Assembly: GCA_938017675.1 (NCBI GenBank)
Contig: CALIJB010000004.1
Span: forward strand, 83,173-147,172
Reading direction: 5' to 3'
Length of the DNA: 64,000 bases
Source of the DNA: an uncultured Candidatus Saccharibacteria bacterium
GTDB taxonomy: Bacteria > Patescibacteriota > Saccharimonadia > Saccharimonadales > Saccharimonadaceae
This document shows, in pieces, positions 47,963 to 56,344 of this stretch. Numbering within the stretch: the stretch's first letter is position 1; each line of letters begins with the position of its first letter. A program made the position numbers and the translations under genes. The notes under the pieces were generated by a model, which worked only from the letters and a program-made list of their open reading frames with translations, did no database searches and had not been told where the DNA came from.

Positions 47963-48157
47963 TTAGACTCCCAATGCTCGCTTAACGTTTTTTGCTATGC
48001 CGCCTTTAATAATAGCGCTGGTATTAATATTTCGCTTGCGCGACTTGCTTTTCTTGGATAGCATGTGGTTCCCGAATGCGCGGCGACGGGTAAGTTTGCC
48101 GGTACTGGTTAGCTTTATGCGCTTAGCAGTGCCCTTGTGGGTCTTCATTTTTGGCAT
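47963..48157 (-). CDS. rpmI: 50S ribosomal protein L35
   Basis: A 64-aa L35 (MPKMKTHKGTAKRIKLTSTGKLTRRRAFGNHMLSKKSKSRKRN). AAGGAG before the ATG lies inside the end of infC, and start and stop overlap by 1 nt (TAATG). Confidence 0.96.
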   Translation of the reverse strand: MPKMKTHKGTAKRIKLTSTGKLTRRRAFGNHMLSKKSKSRKRNINTSAIIKGGIAKNVKRALGV

Positions 48158-48663
48158 TATTTACTCCTTATTACTATGCTGAGATTTCTCCCGGCCATCG
48201 TTGGTTTTTGCTCGAGCGTAGCTTCGTCTTTTAGCTGTTCCATCATCTTGTCTATCAAGTCATAACCTAAATTTTTATGGGCTATTTCTCGACCGCGGAA
48301 GAAAATAAGGATTTTTACTTTATGTCCGTCCGACAAGAAAGCGCGTATTTTGCGCAGCTTGATCTCTAGATCGTTACTACCGATTTTCAAACCAAATCGC
48401 ATTTGCTTTAGCTCGTTGGCTTTATTATTGCGCCGTGCTTTTTGCTGCTCCTTCATCTTCTGATATTGATATTTTCCCCAATCAACAATCTTAGCTACAG
48501 GAGGGTTAGCTTTAGGCGATATTTCTACTAAGTCAACGCCTGCTTTTTGTGCAATATCTAGAGCTTCTCTTAAAGACATAACGCCAAGCTGCTTACCATC
48601 AGCCCCGATCACGCGAAGCTCATTGCTGCGGATAGCGTTATTTATGCGAGTTGAATTATTAAT
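48157..48663 (-). CDS. infC: Translation initiation factor IF-3, ATT start codon
   Basis: A 168-aa IF-3, which keeps 30S free and checks the start codon. The frame reads RINNAIRSNELRVIGADGKQLGVMSLREALDIAQKAGVDLVEISPKANPPVAKIVDWGKYQYQKMKEQQKARRN and continues through the C-terminal domain. No ATG, GTG or TTG fits the true N-terminus: a GTG at 48612 would delete 17 conserved residues. On the minus strand AAAGGAG (48677-48671) is followed by 7 nt and ATT at 48663-48661, with an in-frame stop just upstream. ATT is the rare, autoregulatory start of infC in E. coli and other bacteria, and the sequence supports it here. Confidence 0.9.
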   Translation of the reverse strand: MNNSTRINNAIRSNELRVIGADGKQLGVMSLREALDIAQKAGVDLVEISPKANPPVAKIVDWGKYQYQKMKEQQKARRNNKANELKQMRFGLKIGSNDLEIKLRKIRAFLSDGHKVKILIFFRGREIAHKNLGYDLIDKMMEQLKDEATLEQKPTMAGRNLSIVIRSK

Positions 48664-48747
48664 CGTAGTTCTCCTTTAGAACAGTTGTTTTACTGAGTCT
48701 ATACTCGCTGTACATGGTAACAAATTACCGATAATAAATCAAGCTCG

Positions 48748-50268
48748 TTATCGGTATTGGAGAGCTTCTGCGATATGTGCAGCTTGTATTTTGGCGCTAT
48801 TGTCTAGATCTGCAATAGTGCGGGCGACACGGATGATTTTGAAATAGCTGCGTGGGCTCAAGCTCAGTTTATCCGAAGCCTGTGACAACATATTTTTTGA
48901 TTTCTCATCAAGTTTAGCAAATGTATTTATTTCTCTATTTGTTAAATTGCTGTTGTATTTATCGCTACAGTTGTATCTTATTGATTGGATATTGAGGACA
49001 TTCTTAATCAAGTTTGCTGCAGTTTTGTGTTGTTTACAAGACAACGAATTATACGAAGACAACGTACTGTTCGGTATGCGTGAGACGTGTACGACTAAAT
49101 CAATTCTATCCATAAGCGGACCCGATAGCTTGCGTTGATAATTAGCTATTTGCGCTGGAGTGCAGGAGCATTCCTTGGTTTGATCGCCAAAATACCCGCA
49201 AGGACAAGGGTTCATGGTAGCAACCAGCATAAAGTTAGCAGGGTAGGTGGCACGCATACGCGATCTGGTAATAGTAACTTTCTTGTCTTCTAGGGGTTGC
49301 CTCAGGGCTTCAATAGACGAATGCGAAAACTCAGGTATTTCATCTAAGTAAAGTACTCCTAGGTGCGCTAGGCTAATCTCGCCAGGTTTCGGGCTTGATC
49401 CGCCGCCGATAAGCGATGTCTGGCTGGCTGTGTGGTGCGGGGAACGAAACGGACGCTGACGGATAATAGATTCTGTCGAGGAACCCTCTATGCTGTATAT
49501 TTTTGTAGCCGCTAGCATTTCTTCAGGCGAGAGCGGAGGTAGTAGGTTGGGTAGGGTTTTTGCTAGCATTGATTTTCCGGCTCCTGGAGGTCCGGATAAC
49601 AATATATTATGATGTCCTGCCGCTGCGATTATGAGGGCACGTTTTGCTTGTTCTTGACCGGCAACTTCATCGAGCAGGGTTTGTTTGTTGGGCTCGCTTT
49701 CTTCTGAATAAATGTGCGGACAAACAGCATCCTTGGTGATGGTTTTTTCTTTCTTTAAATGTAGGTAAAGCTGCTTGATATTATCTACAGGTATGATATT
49801 TATGCCGCCTACGAGAGACGCTTGATTAGCGTTATTAGAAGGTAAGTATATAGTATTAATACCAGATTTTTTTGCGGTTTCGGCGATATTGATAGCGCCG
49901 CTAGTGGGGCGGATGTCTCCGTTGAGCGCTAGCTCGCCAGCGAATATAGAATTTGCAATATCCTGTTCGCGGAGTTGTCCGGCTGATAATAAGATAGACA
50001 AGGCGATAGGTAGATCATAATGTGTACCTTCCTTTGGAATTTCGGCAGGCGCAAGGTTGATAGTGATACGTTTAGTTGGGTATTCTAGGCCAGAATTGAC
50101 GATGGCGCTGCGGACTCGTTCTTTAGATTCGTCGATTGATTTATTACCGAGACCAACTATGCGTATACTAGGCAGCCCATTTGATATGTCACTTTCTACT
50201 TCTACGATACTGCCATCGTATCCAACGGGTGAAACCGTAAGGATTTTAGCGGTTGATGCCATGACCAT
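48748..50268 (-). CDS. comM: ComM/YifB family AAA+ helicase-like protein
   Basis: A 506-aa Mg-chelatase-like AAA+ protein. N-terminal Lon-like domain (KILTVSPVGYDGSIVEVESDISNGLPSIRIVGLGNKSIDESKERVRSAIVNSG), Walker A LLSGPPGAGKSMLAKTLPNLLPPL, Walker B VLYLDEIPEF and a C-terminal domain with a cysteine cluster (MNPCPCGYFGDQTKECSCTPAQIANYQRKLSGPLMDRIDL). ComM extends branch migration during natural transformation. With a full type IV pilus in the same window, this supports DNA uptake competence. Confidence 0.95.
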   Translation of the reverse strand: MVMASTAKILTVSPVGYDGSIVEVESDISNGLPSIRIVGLGNKSIDESKERVRSAIVNSGLEYPTKRITINLAPAEIPKEGTHYDLPIALSILLSAGQLREQDIANSIFAGELALNGDIRPTSGAINIAETAKKSGINTIYLPSNNANQASLVGGINIIPVDNIKQLYLHLKKEKTITKDAVCPHIYSEESEPNKQTLLDEVAGQEQAKRALIIAAAGHHNILLSGPPGAGKSMLAKTLPNLLPPLSPEEMLAATKIYSIEGSSTESIIRQRPFRSPHHTASQTSLIGGGSSPKPGEISLAHLGVLYLDEIPEFSHSSIEALRQPLEDKKVTITRSRMRATYPANFMLVATMNPCPCGYFGDQTKECSCTPAQIANYQRKLSGPLMDRIDLVVHVSRIPNSTLSSYNSLSCKQHKTAANLIKNVLNIQSIRYNCSDKYNSNLTNREINTFAKLDEKSKNMLSQASDKLSLSPRSYFKIIRVARTIADLDNSAKIQAAHIAEALQYR

Positions 50269-50311
50269 ATAGTTAAAAGTTAATCATACTATACGGATGA
50301 TGTAAATAAGT

Positions 50312-50320
50312 GATATAATA
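50312..50320 (+). promoter_or_regulatory. Extended -10 promoter of ssrA
   Basis: TGA TATAAT, 14 nt before the mature 5' end of tmRNA, leaving a short leader for RNase P to remove. Confidence 0.65.
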
Positions 50321-50334
50321 TCAAGAGTAACGTG

Positions 50335-50729
50335 GGGCTGATATAGCGTTCGACGTAGAGAATTTAACAGGTTGTTTTGCGTACCGACTTCTGACGTTAT
50401 CAGAATTAATAGTTGCAAAATTTGCAAACAAAGCGAAGGCGTTTGTTGCATCATTGATGCCACGGCAGACAGCCTTTGCGCTAGCTGCGTAATATTACTG
50501 GCAGCCGCATCCGCCTAGACTCTTGCTATAGGCTAGGTGTGTCATATCTAGCAAGATCGGTTAATTGATATTTCTGCTATATCATTAATTAAGATTTTAA
50601 GCAGATCGCTAGTTCGTATGTTTGTCTAGCTTTGAGCGGATAAGCGATTATTTAACGAGTTAGACTATGTGCGTAGACAAACAACAGGTTACTCTGCGGA
50701 CCCGGGGGCAGTACCCGGCAGCTCCACCA
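50335..50729 (+). ncRNA. ssrA: tmRNA
   Basis: A 395-nt tmRNA that frees stalled ribosomes and tags the product. The 5' GGGGCTG pairs with the 3' CAGCTCC, followed by ACCA. The tRNA-like part shows GATATAGCGTTCGACG at the 5' side and GGACCCGGGGGCAGTACCC in the T-arm at the 3' side. The tag frame opens at GCA AAA TTT near 50414 and ends TTT GCG CTA GCT GCG TAA near 50493, about 25 residues ending TAFALAA, the usual ClpXP-type end. Several pseudoknot stems follow (for example GCAAGATCGGTTAATTGA region). Confidence 0.93.
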
Positions 50730-50742
50730 CATCGTTTGTCGT

Positions 50743-50764
50743 AGAGCCTTTCGGGCTCTTTTTG
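50743..50764 (+). terminator. Terminator of ssrA
   Basis: AGAGCC, loop TTTCG, GGCTCT then T5. Confidence 0.85.
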
Positions 50765-52051
50765 ATTTATGCGATAAAAAAGAATGACTACCTGCGAGTA
50801 GTAGTCATTCTAATGGTTGTGGAGTTTTCTGAAGTGTTTATTTCTGGTTCCTGTATAATTTTTTTATTCAGGAACTATCTCTATAGTAATGTGAAAATCT
50901 GCTTGTGTCAATGTTTTTTAGCAAGATTGCTAGGTAAAAAATACCACACTAGATAACGGGATAATTAGAGCAAATAAATGTGTTTTATGCCTTGAAACGA
51001 TACGATAGATATGTTGATTTGTAATTCTGTAAATATCGGTTAGCAACTAACGACTGAATGTAGAGAGGGCTGTTTCTGGTGAATAGCTTAACAGAATTAT
51101 TACCAGAAATTTTATCGTATGGTGCAGGGAGGTCTAACGTGTAAGGAATGCGGAGGCAAGGAAATCTGCACCTTAAGCTGGTGCTGGCAGCATAAATGTG
51201 GCGTCGGCAAAATAAAAATAATTCTATGCTTATCGTGTCCAAATGTTAGCGATTGGCTAAGGAGGCTCAGGCCAAGCTCTTCCGGCTTCATAGACAAGTT
51301 CTGGAAGGCGATACTGAAACTGGCGGTGACTGTTTTTTGGCAGACGAAGTTTGACGGCTAGATATCAATCATTGGCGCTATTAGCCCAATAGATATTACG
51401 TATTTGCGTGTAAGTTGTGTTGTGTCTATTAAAAGGATTCTTATGAATTAAGCTGTTGAATTTTTGTTTTTGCAGCTAAAGTATATTGTTGCTTGCATGT
51501 GCATAGCTCGACATGCTGGGTTGTCTCTGATTCTGGTTCGTTGCTGGGTTGTTTTGCTGTACATACGGTACATACGGTACATTGCAGGACAGATTATATA
51601 GTAGACTTTTTCATCGCGTGGACACCAGCTTTTTATAATATTAATATAATTTCTGCCATGCTGTATGTATAGTTGTCGTATTTCGGATGCCATAAAATGT
51701 AATGAAGATTTTGCTTGGTTTTATATAAACGTTAATTATATAAAGGATCTTTGAATACAAATAGTGCAATGAATTTTAATGAAAAATAGTTTGTATAAAT
51801 GTATCGTAGTTAGCTGTTTGTTATAAGTTGAATTCGCAGTGTAGAGCCTGATGTAGTGTTGTATTTTTTAAATTCGATATGATTCTAAAGTCTATTTGTT
51901 GTAATAAATAATTAATAGTAGCTTGATGAAATAGTTATCATTGTAATTATTACACTGTAGAAAAAAATGCAACAGTACAGTAATAAAAGAGGTGTGTATA
52001 GTAAAATAGTGAGCTGTAGTATAAATAACAATATTTATATTACGATAGACG
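50765..52051 (+). other. AT-rich gene-poor region
   Basis: About 1.3 kb with clearly lower GC than its surroundings and no family-recognised gene. It contains one short Cys-rich reading frame (51119-51361) and one 9-bp tandem repeat (ACATACGGT, about 51562-51586). Possible minus-strand frames at 51448-51693 and 50985-51242 have no promoter or ribosome site. It may be a degraded insertion. Confidence 0.5.
51119..51361 (+). CDS. Small Cys-rich protein or remnant, 80 aa (uncertain)
   Basis: Low-confidence gene. It begins MVQGGLTCKECGGKEICTLSWCWQHKCGVGKIKIILCLSCP; the CxxC at residues 8-11 and the CxxC at 37-40 could form a zinc ribbon, with other cysteines between. The C-terminus is partly hydrophobic (FWKAILKLAVTVFWQTKF). 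No promoter of the leaderless type and no ribosome site fit the start, so it may be a remnant. Confidence 0.35.
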   Translation: MVQGGLTCKECGGKEICTLSWCWQHKCGVGKIKIILCLSCPNVSDWLRRLRPSSSGFIDKFWKAILKLAVTVFWQTKFDG

Positions 52052-52080
52052 TTGACTTTTTATCATTGATTTGCTATAGT
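52052..52080 (+). promoter_or_regulatory. Strong promoter of the structured RNA
   Basis: TTGACT at 52052-52057, 17-nt spacer and an extended TGC TATAGT at 52072-52080. Both elements and the extension are near-consensus, yet no coding gene follows for 370 nt. Confidence 0.75.
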
Positions 52081-52086
52081 GTGAGT

Positions 52087-52440
52087 AAGCTTTTAGAAAA
52101 ACAAAAAAGCAAAACAATACCAACCAAATAAGCCTCCACGATAATAATCGACGGAAACTAGGTGGCGCCAAATATATAACTAATACTATGGTTCCACCTA
52201 AGCTCCGCCTATTAAAAAAGGCGTTGAGCGCGCGATATGTGCGCGCATTACACACCTGATTAATCCTTGAGATTGCGATGTCAGTGACCATCAGGTGTGT
52301 GGTGCAGGTCCGCGCGATCGCAAGTCTTTTGCTCGCTAAGTGCGAGCGGTCAATCGGGCAAAAAGCAGTTGTTGCAGCGACCCTAATAGTTGTTTACAAA
52401 GGTGCTTCGTTATATTGCGACGCTGCTTTTGCCTCCTAGG
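52087..52440 (+). ncRNA. Large structured RNA candidate, about 350 nt
   Basis: A strong promoter leads into about 350 nt without a credible gene but with successive stems: TAGGTGG/CCACCTA (52159-52165 with 52194-52200), GCTC-CGCCT/AGGCG-GAGC (52202-52229), GCGCGC/GCGCGC around 52228-52246, an 11-bp perfect ACACACCTGAT/ATCAGGTGTGT (52250-52260 with 52290-52300), GCTCGC/GCGAGC (52331-52347), and a long closing stem GGCAAAAAGCAG/CTGCTTTTGCC (52357-52368 with 52423-52433). GC is much higher than in the AT-rich flank. I recognise no known family: not tmRNA, RNase P, SRP or 6S. The end near 52440 is inferred from the last stem. Confidence 0.6.
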
Positions 52441-52456
52441 TGTTATTATTTAAATC

Positions 52457-52837
52457 ATGTATAAACGCTTAATTGCATTTTCGATGTTTTTGTCGTTAGT
52501 GGTGTTGCTAGCGATAACGCAGACGACCGCGCCGTCCAAAGTTGGTCCGGCTATTGTAGTCGTTGTGTTTGTATTAATATATATATTTCTTACTTGTACA
52601 TTGACTCTCTTGCTTCTATTTATAAACAAGATTGTGAGTAAGCATAAATCTGAGCCGTCTAAGCGGAGTGCTGATGACATGTATATCTTAATGTATGGTG
52701 CAGTGTTAGCGTTGGCGCCGACTGTGATTATTGCTGTGCAATCAATAGGACAAATTCAAGCAGGTACATATGTATTAATTACGCTCTTTGTATTGTTGGC
52801 TCTTTTGTATGTTCGGCATCAGAAACGTGTGAAGTGA
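52457..52837 (+). CDS. Small membrane protein, 126 aa
   Basis: Four hydrophobic helices (LIAFSMFLSLVVLLAITQT; AIVVVVFVLIYIFLTCTLTLLLLFI; YILMYGAVLALAPTVIIAVQ; YVLITLFVLLALLYVRHQ) with a short Lys/Ser-rich cytoplasmic loop. Unknown function. TATTAT at 52444-52449 lies 7 nt before the ATG and there is no ribosome site. It precedes the VirD4-like ATPase genes and may be part of that system. Confidence 0.72.
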   Translation: MYKRLIAFSMFLSLVVLLAITQTTAPSKVGPAIVVVVFVLIYIFLTCTLTLLLLFINKIVSKHKSEPSKRSADDMYILMYGAVLALAPTVIIAVQSIGQIQAGTYVLITLFVLLALLYVRHQKRVK

Positions 52838-52869
52838 GGGTTGAGGCCTAGAAAAATTGTAAACGCATA

Positions 52870-52878
52870 TGGTATAAT
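52870..52878 (+). promoter_or_regulatory. Extended -10 promoter of the ATPase operon (near-leaderless)
   Basis: TGG TATAAT with a 9-nt spacer to the ATG at 52888. Confidence 0.6.
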
Positions 52879-52887
52879 TTACTTAAT

Positions 52888-53316
52888 ATGGAACCGGGTA
52901 TAAGAGAACAAGTTCCTGTGCAGAGAGAGGTGCTGCCGCAGAATAGTTACGAGACACCTACTTTTGGCATAGATGGCGGTAATCTTGAGAAACAAAATAC
53001 TTCTAAAGAGGTGATGAATGCTGCTTCTGCAGAGGCTGTTGCTAATGCGGTTCCTCAAATAGTGCTACCTCAGCCAATTCCTATAGTTCAGCCAGCCGTG
53101 GATCCTGGCGCTGCTCAGTCTGCGACATCTGATGACACCACAGCGCTGATAGCCAATGATGATGACCTTATTGAAAAGGAGTGGGTTGATAAAGCTAAGA
53201 AAATTATCGCAGAGACCAAAGACGACCCGTATCGTCGCGAGGTTGAGATCGGCAAACTTCAGATAGAGTATATAAGGAAACGCTACGGGCGCGAAATAGG
53301 GAAAGTAGAGGATTAG
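52888..53316 (+). CDS. Hypothetical soluble protein, 142 aa, partner of the ATPase
   Basis: Unrecognised. The first 100 residues are low-complexity with Pro/Gln/Ala runs (IVLPQPIPIVQPAVDPGAAQSA). The last 40 form a charged helix (DDDLIEKEWVDKAKKIIAETKDDPYRREVEIGKLQIEYIRKRYG). It lies 3 nt before the VirD4-like ATPase gene and shares its promoter, so it may be a small adaptor or substrate. Confidence 0.7.
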   Translation: MEPGIREQVPVQREVLPQNSYETPTFGIDGGNLEKQNTSKEVMNAASAEAVANAVPQIVLPQPIPIVQPAVDPGAAQSATSDDTTALIANDDDLIEKEWVDKAKKIIAETKDDPYRREVEIGKLQIEYIRKRYGREIGKVED

Positions 53317-53319
53317 GTA

Positions 53320-56300
53320 GTGTCTGGCGGCGGGATAGGCACTCTTGTAACGTTGTTTGCAATAGCTTTGGTGATCGGGCTAGGGTCTTTTGTTGTGTTT
53401 ATGGTCTATCGTAATACTCTTCGTGAGGCGAAGAACTATGAGCGCGGGCTTAAGATGGTGCCGATATTAATTCATCTACCGCCAGCTAGCGATGATATTG
53501 TTAGCGACGGGCGTGATAAACGAGATTTGACGGAAGAAGTGTTGTCGCAAGCTCAGGTTATGTACAATATTATATCAAGTACTGCCACTAAAGGTTTTAA
53601 GAGTAAGATTTATGGGCAGAGACATTTGTCGTTTGAAATAGTGGCTCGCGATGGCTTGGTGTTCTATTATGCTGTTGTACCTACAGTGCTCACCGAGGTA
53701 GTTCGCCAGGCAATTGCAGCAGCCTACCCATCGGCTCGGCTAGAAGAGGTGTCGGAGCATACTGTTTTTAGCAAGGTCGGTAAGATGAGCGGTACGATTG
53801 GTGGCGAGTTTACTTTGAGGAAGAACTTTGCTTATCCTATTGCAACATACATGGAATCTAAACGTGATGCATCGCGCGCATTGCTGAATGCTTTATCAGC
53901 AGCGACTCGCGAAGATGGTATAGGTATCCAAATATTAATCCGTCCAGCTAATGAGCGATGGGCCAAGTCGGCAGTTTCTGTCTCTGAAAAAATCATAGAA
54001 GACAAAGACAAAAAAAAGACTGGACTTTCGGTGTTCTTCTCGCCGAGCGAAATTATGGAGTCTCTATGGAAGCCTCCAGAGAGCGATGACAAAAAGCCAG
54101 AGGATAAAAAGCCGCTTAACTCCGTTGAGCAGGCGACTGTTGATGCTATCCAAGAAAAAACCCGTTATCCGGGGTACGAGGTACTGATACGGGCTGTTGT
54201 TTCGTCTAATACAGCAGCCCGTTCTCAGGTAATATTGAAAAACATTGTTGCAGCATTTGCATTATTTGACTCGCCGACGTTTAACGGATTTAAATTCACG
54301 TTAGCAAAAAACATCGAAGAACTAACTTCGTCTTATATTTTTCGTTTCTTCCCGCAGCAGGTTAATAAGAATATATTAAATAGCGTAGAGCTGGCGACGA
54401 TTTTTCATTTGCCGGATCAGAATAGTATTCCAAGCTCGCAAGTCAAGCGCCAGATGAGTAAGCAAGTCGATGGACCGACGCAGGTGATGGAGACTGGTTT
54501 GCTGTTAGGATACAACGAATTTCGCGGTGTTAAGAAGCCAATTAGATTAAGTGATAAAGACCGCCGCCGCCATATACATATTATTGGACAAACGGGTGTT
54601 GGTAAATCAGTTTTGCAGGAAAATCTAGCCTACCAAGATATGCTGGATGGGCGGGGTTTTGCCCTAGTTGATCCGCACGGGGACCTTGCGGAGCATTTGC
54701 TAGAAAAGGTGCCAAAGGAGCGCGTTGAAGACATTATTTATTTCAACCCAAGCGATATGGACAATCCGATTGGTCTGAATATGTTTGAGTTTGACCACCC
54801 AGACCAAAAAGATTTTTTGGTACAAGAGGCTATCGGTATGCTTTATGGTTTGTATGACCCAGGACATACTGGTATCGTTGGTCCGCGTTTGGAGCATATA
54901 TTCCGTAACTGCGCGCTGTTATTAATGAGCGATCCGGCGGGCGGTACTTTTGTCGATATACCGAAGCTCTTGGTTGATGATAGTTTCAGAAATAACAAGC
55001 TGAAATACGTTACCGACCAGCAGGTGTTAGATTTTTGGACAAAGGAGTTTCCGGCATCGCAGCGATCAAGCGAGGCAGGCGAGGTTATCAGCTGGGTTAT
55101 TGCTAAATTTGGTCCGTTTATTAGTAATGATGCTATGCGTAATATTATTGGCCAGACAAAAAGTGGCTTTGATTTTCAAGACATCATGAATAATAACAAG
55201 ATTTTGCTGGTGAACTTATCGAAAGGTAAATTAGGCGATCTTAACTCTAAATTGCTTGGTATTGTCTTTGTGATGAAGTTTCAGGCTGCAGCGATGGCGC
55301 GGGCCAAGATTCCAGAGGACGAGCGCAAAGATTTTACGCTGTATGTTGATGAGTTCCAGAACTTTGCGACTGATAGCTTCGAGACTATTTTGAGCGAGGC
55401 TCGCAAATATCGATTGAGCTTGGTATTAGCTAATCAGTTCATGACGCAGCTGAAGGAAGAACTGCGCGAGGCTATTCTCGGTAACGTTGGTACAACTATC
55501 ACCGGCCGGATTGGTATAACCGACGCAGAAATTATGGTTAAGCGCTATACACCAGTGTTTGATGCAGAAGATTTGACGAAATTGCCAAACTTTGAATCTG
55601 TCTGTGTCGCCCAGATTGAAGGTGTGCCGTCTGCTCCGTTTAGTATGGCATGGATTCCCCCGATGGGCCACCAAAATGCTCAGTTGGGCGATGCTTTGCG
55701 CAGACTGTCGGCTGCAAAATACGGACATCCGCGGGCTCAAGTTGAGCGTGAGATAGCGGCACGTACTAGCATGAATCAATCTTCTGGAAATAATAAACAG
55801 TTGAAAAATACGGCTGGAGCCGCTGCTAACGCCCCTAATAAAATAGCACCGAGTAGTAGTTCATCTTTTTTGGATGAATGGTTAGCGAAACGCAAGCAAG
55901 TAACCGGTAGAAATAGCACTACGCCGCGTCCAGTATCTTCGCCGCTACCAGCTAATACCAAACCGCCGATGCCTTCGACTGGCAATGCAGTGGCCGCTGG
56001 ACCCGCTCAATCTCAAGATTATACTGACGCTTATTCTCGTGCTTCTAGCAGTACCTTGCCAGCTCAGTCGCAGCTACAACAGCTTCCGCAGCAGCCGTCT
56101 AATAATCCAATAAATTTGACACAGTCACAGCTTGGTGCAGTACCGCCAGCAGTTACTGTACCGCCGCAAGTTGGTGAGCCTCCTAATGCTAATTCTACTA
56201 CGCAGAGTGTCAATTTGCCGACAGAGCCAATTGCAGATAATGGTTCGATTTCGACACCACAACAGCCTGCTAGTAATACTTTAAATATGCGCGATAGCGA

Positions 56301-56334
56301 CAATAGCGGTGAAGTTTCGATAAAATTACGTTAG
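53320..56334 (+). CDS. VirD4/TraD-like secretion or conjugation ATPase
   Basis: A 1004-aa membrane ATPase. One N-terminal helix (LVTLFAIALVIGLGSFVVFMVYR) precedes about 370 residues of unknown fold, then the motor: Walker A IIGQTGVGKSVLQENLAYQDML near residue 424, VDPHGDLAEHLL, NPSDMDNPIGLNMFEF, Walker B FTLYVDEFQNFATDSFETILSEARKYRLSLVLANQFMTQL near residue 675 and TGRIGITDAEIMVKRY. The last 200 residues are a Pro/Gln/Ser-rich disordered tail. This is the type IV coupling-protein-like ATPase common in CPR genomes, usually without a recognised channel. GTG start at 53320. It may move DNA or proteins to or from the host. Confidence 0.82.
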   Translation: MSGGGIGTLVTLFAIALVIGLGSFVVFMVYRNTLREAKNYERGLKMVPILIHLPPASDDIVSDGRDKRDLTEEVLSQAQVMYNIISSTATKGFKSKIYGQRHLSFEIVARDGLVFYYAVVPTVLTEVVRQAIAAAYPSARLEEVSEHTVFSKVGKMSGTIGGEFTLRKNFAYPIATYMESKRDASRALLNALSAATREDGIGIQILIRPANERWAKSAVSVSEKIIEDKDKKKTGLSVFFSPSEIMESLWKPPESDDKKPEDKKPLNSVEQATVDAIQEKTRYPGYEVLIRAVVSSNTAARSQVILKNIVAAFALFDSPTFNGFKFTLAKNIEELTSSYIFRFFPQQVNKNILNSVELATIFHLPDQNSIPSSQVKRQMSKQVDGPTQVMETGLLLGYNEFRGVKKPIRLSDKDRRRHIHIIGQTGVGKSVLQENLAYQDMLDGRGFALVDPHGDLAEHLLEKVPKERVEDIIYFNPSDMDNPIGLNMFEFDHPDQKDFLVQEAIGMLYGLYDPGHTGIVGPRLEHIFRNCALLLMSDPAGGTFVDIPKLLVDDSFRNNKLKYVTDQQVLDFWTKEFPASQRSSEAGEVISWVIAKFGPFISNDAMRNIIGQTKSGFDFQDIMNNNKILLVNLSKGKLGDLNSKLLGIVFVMKFQAAAMARAKIPEDERKDFTLYVDEFQNFATDSFETILSEARKYRLSLVLANQFMTQLKEELREAILGNVGTTITGRIGITDAEIMVKRYTPVFDAEDLTKLPNFESVCVAQIEGVPSAPFSMAWIPPMGHQNAQLGDALRRLSAAKYGHPRAQVEREIAARTSMNQSSGNNKQLKNTAGAAANAPNKIAPSSSSSFLDEWLAKRKQVTGRNSTTPRPVSSPLPANTKPPMPSTGNAVAAGPAQSQDYTDAYSRASSSTLPAQSQLQQLPQQPSNNPINLTQSQLGAVPPAVTVPPQVGEPPNANSTTQSVNLPTEPIADNGSISTPQQPASNTLNMRDSDNSGEVSIKLR

Positions 56335-56344
56335 TTGGCAAAAG

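Noticed and set aside
50669..50956. Plus-strand frame over the tmRNA 3' end
   Set aside because: Runs through the tRNA-like domain and terminator of ssrA, so it is not a gene.
51448..51693. Minus-strand 81-aa frame with a few cysteines
   Set aside because: Low-complexity MYRMYRMY comes from a 9-bp tandem repeat; no ribosome site or leaderless promoter.
52040..52291. Minus-strand open frame with a hydrophobic segment
   Set aside because: It lies across the promoter and first stems of the structured RNA candidate, has no start signal, and its arms follow the inverted repeats.
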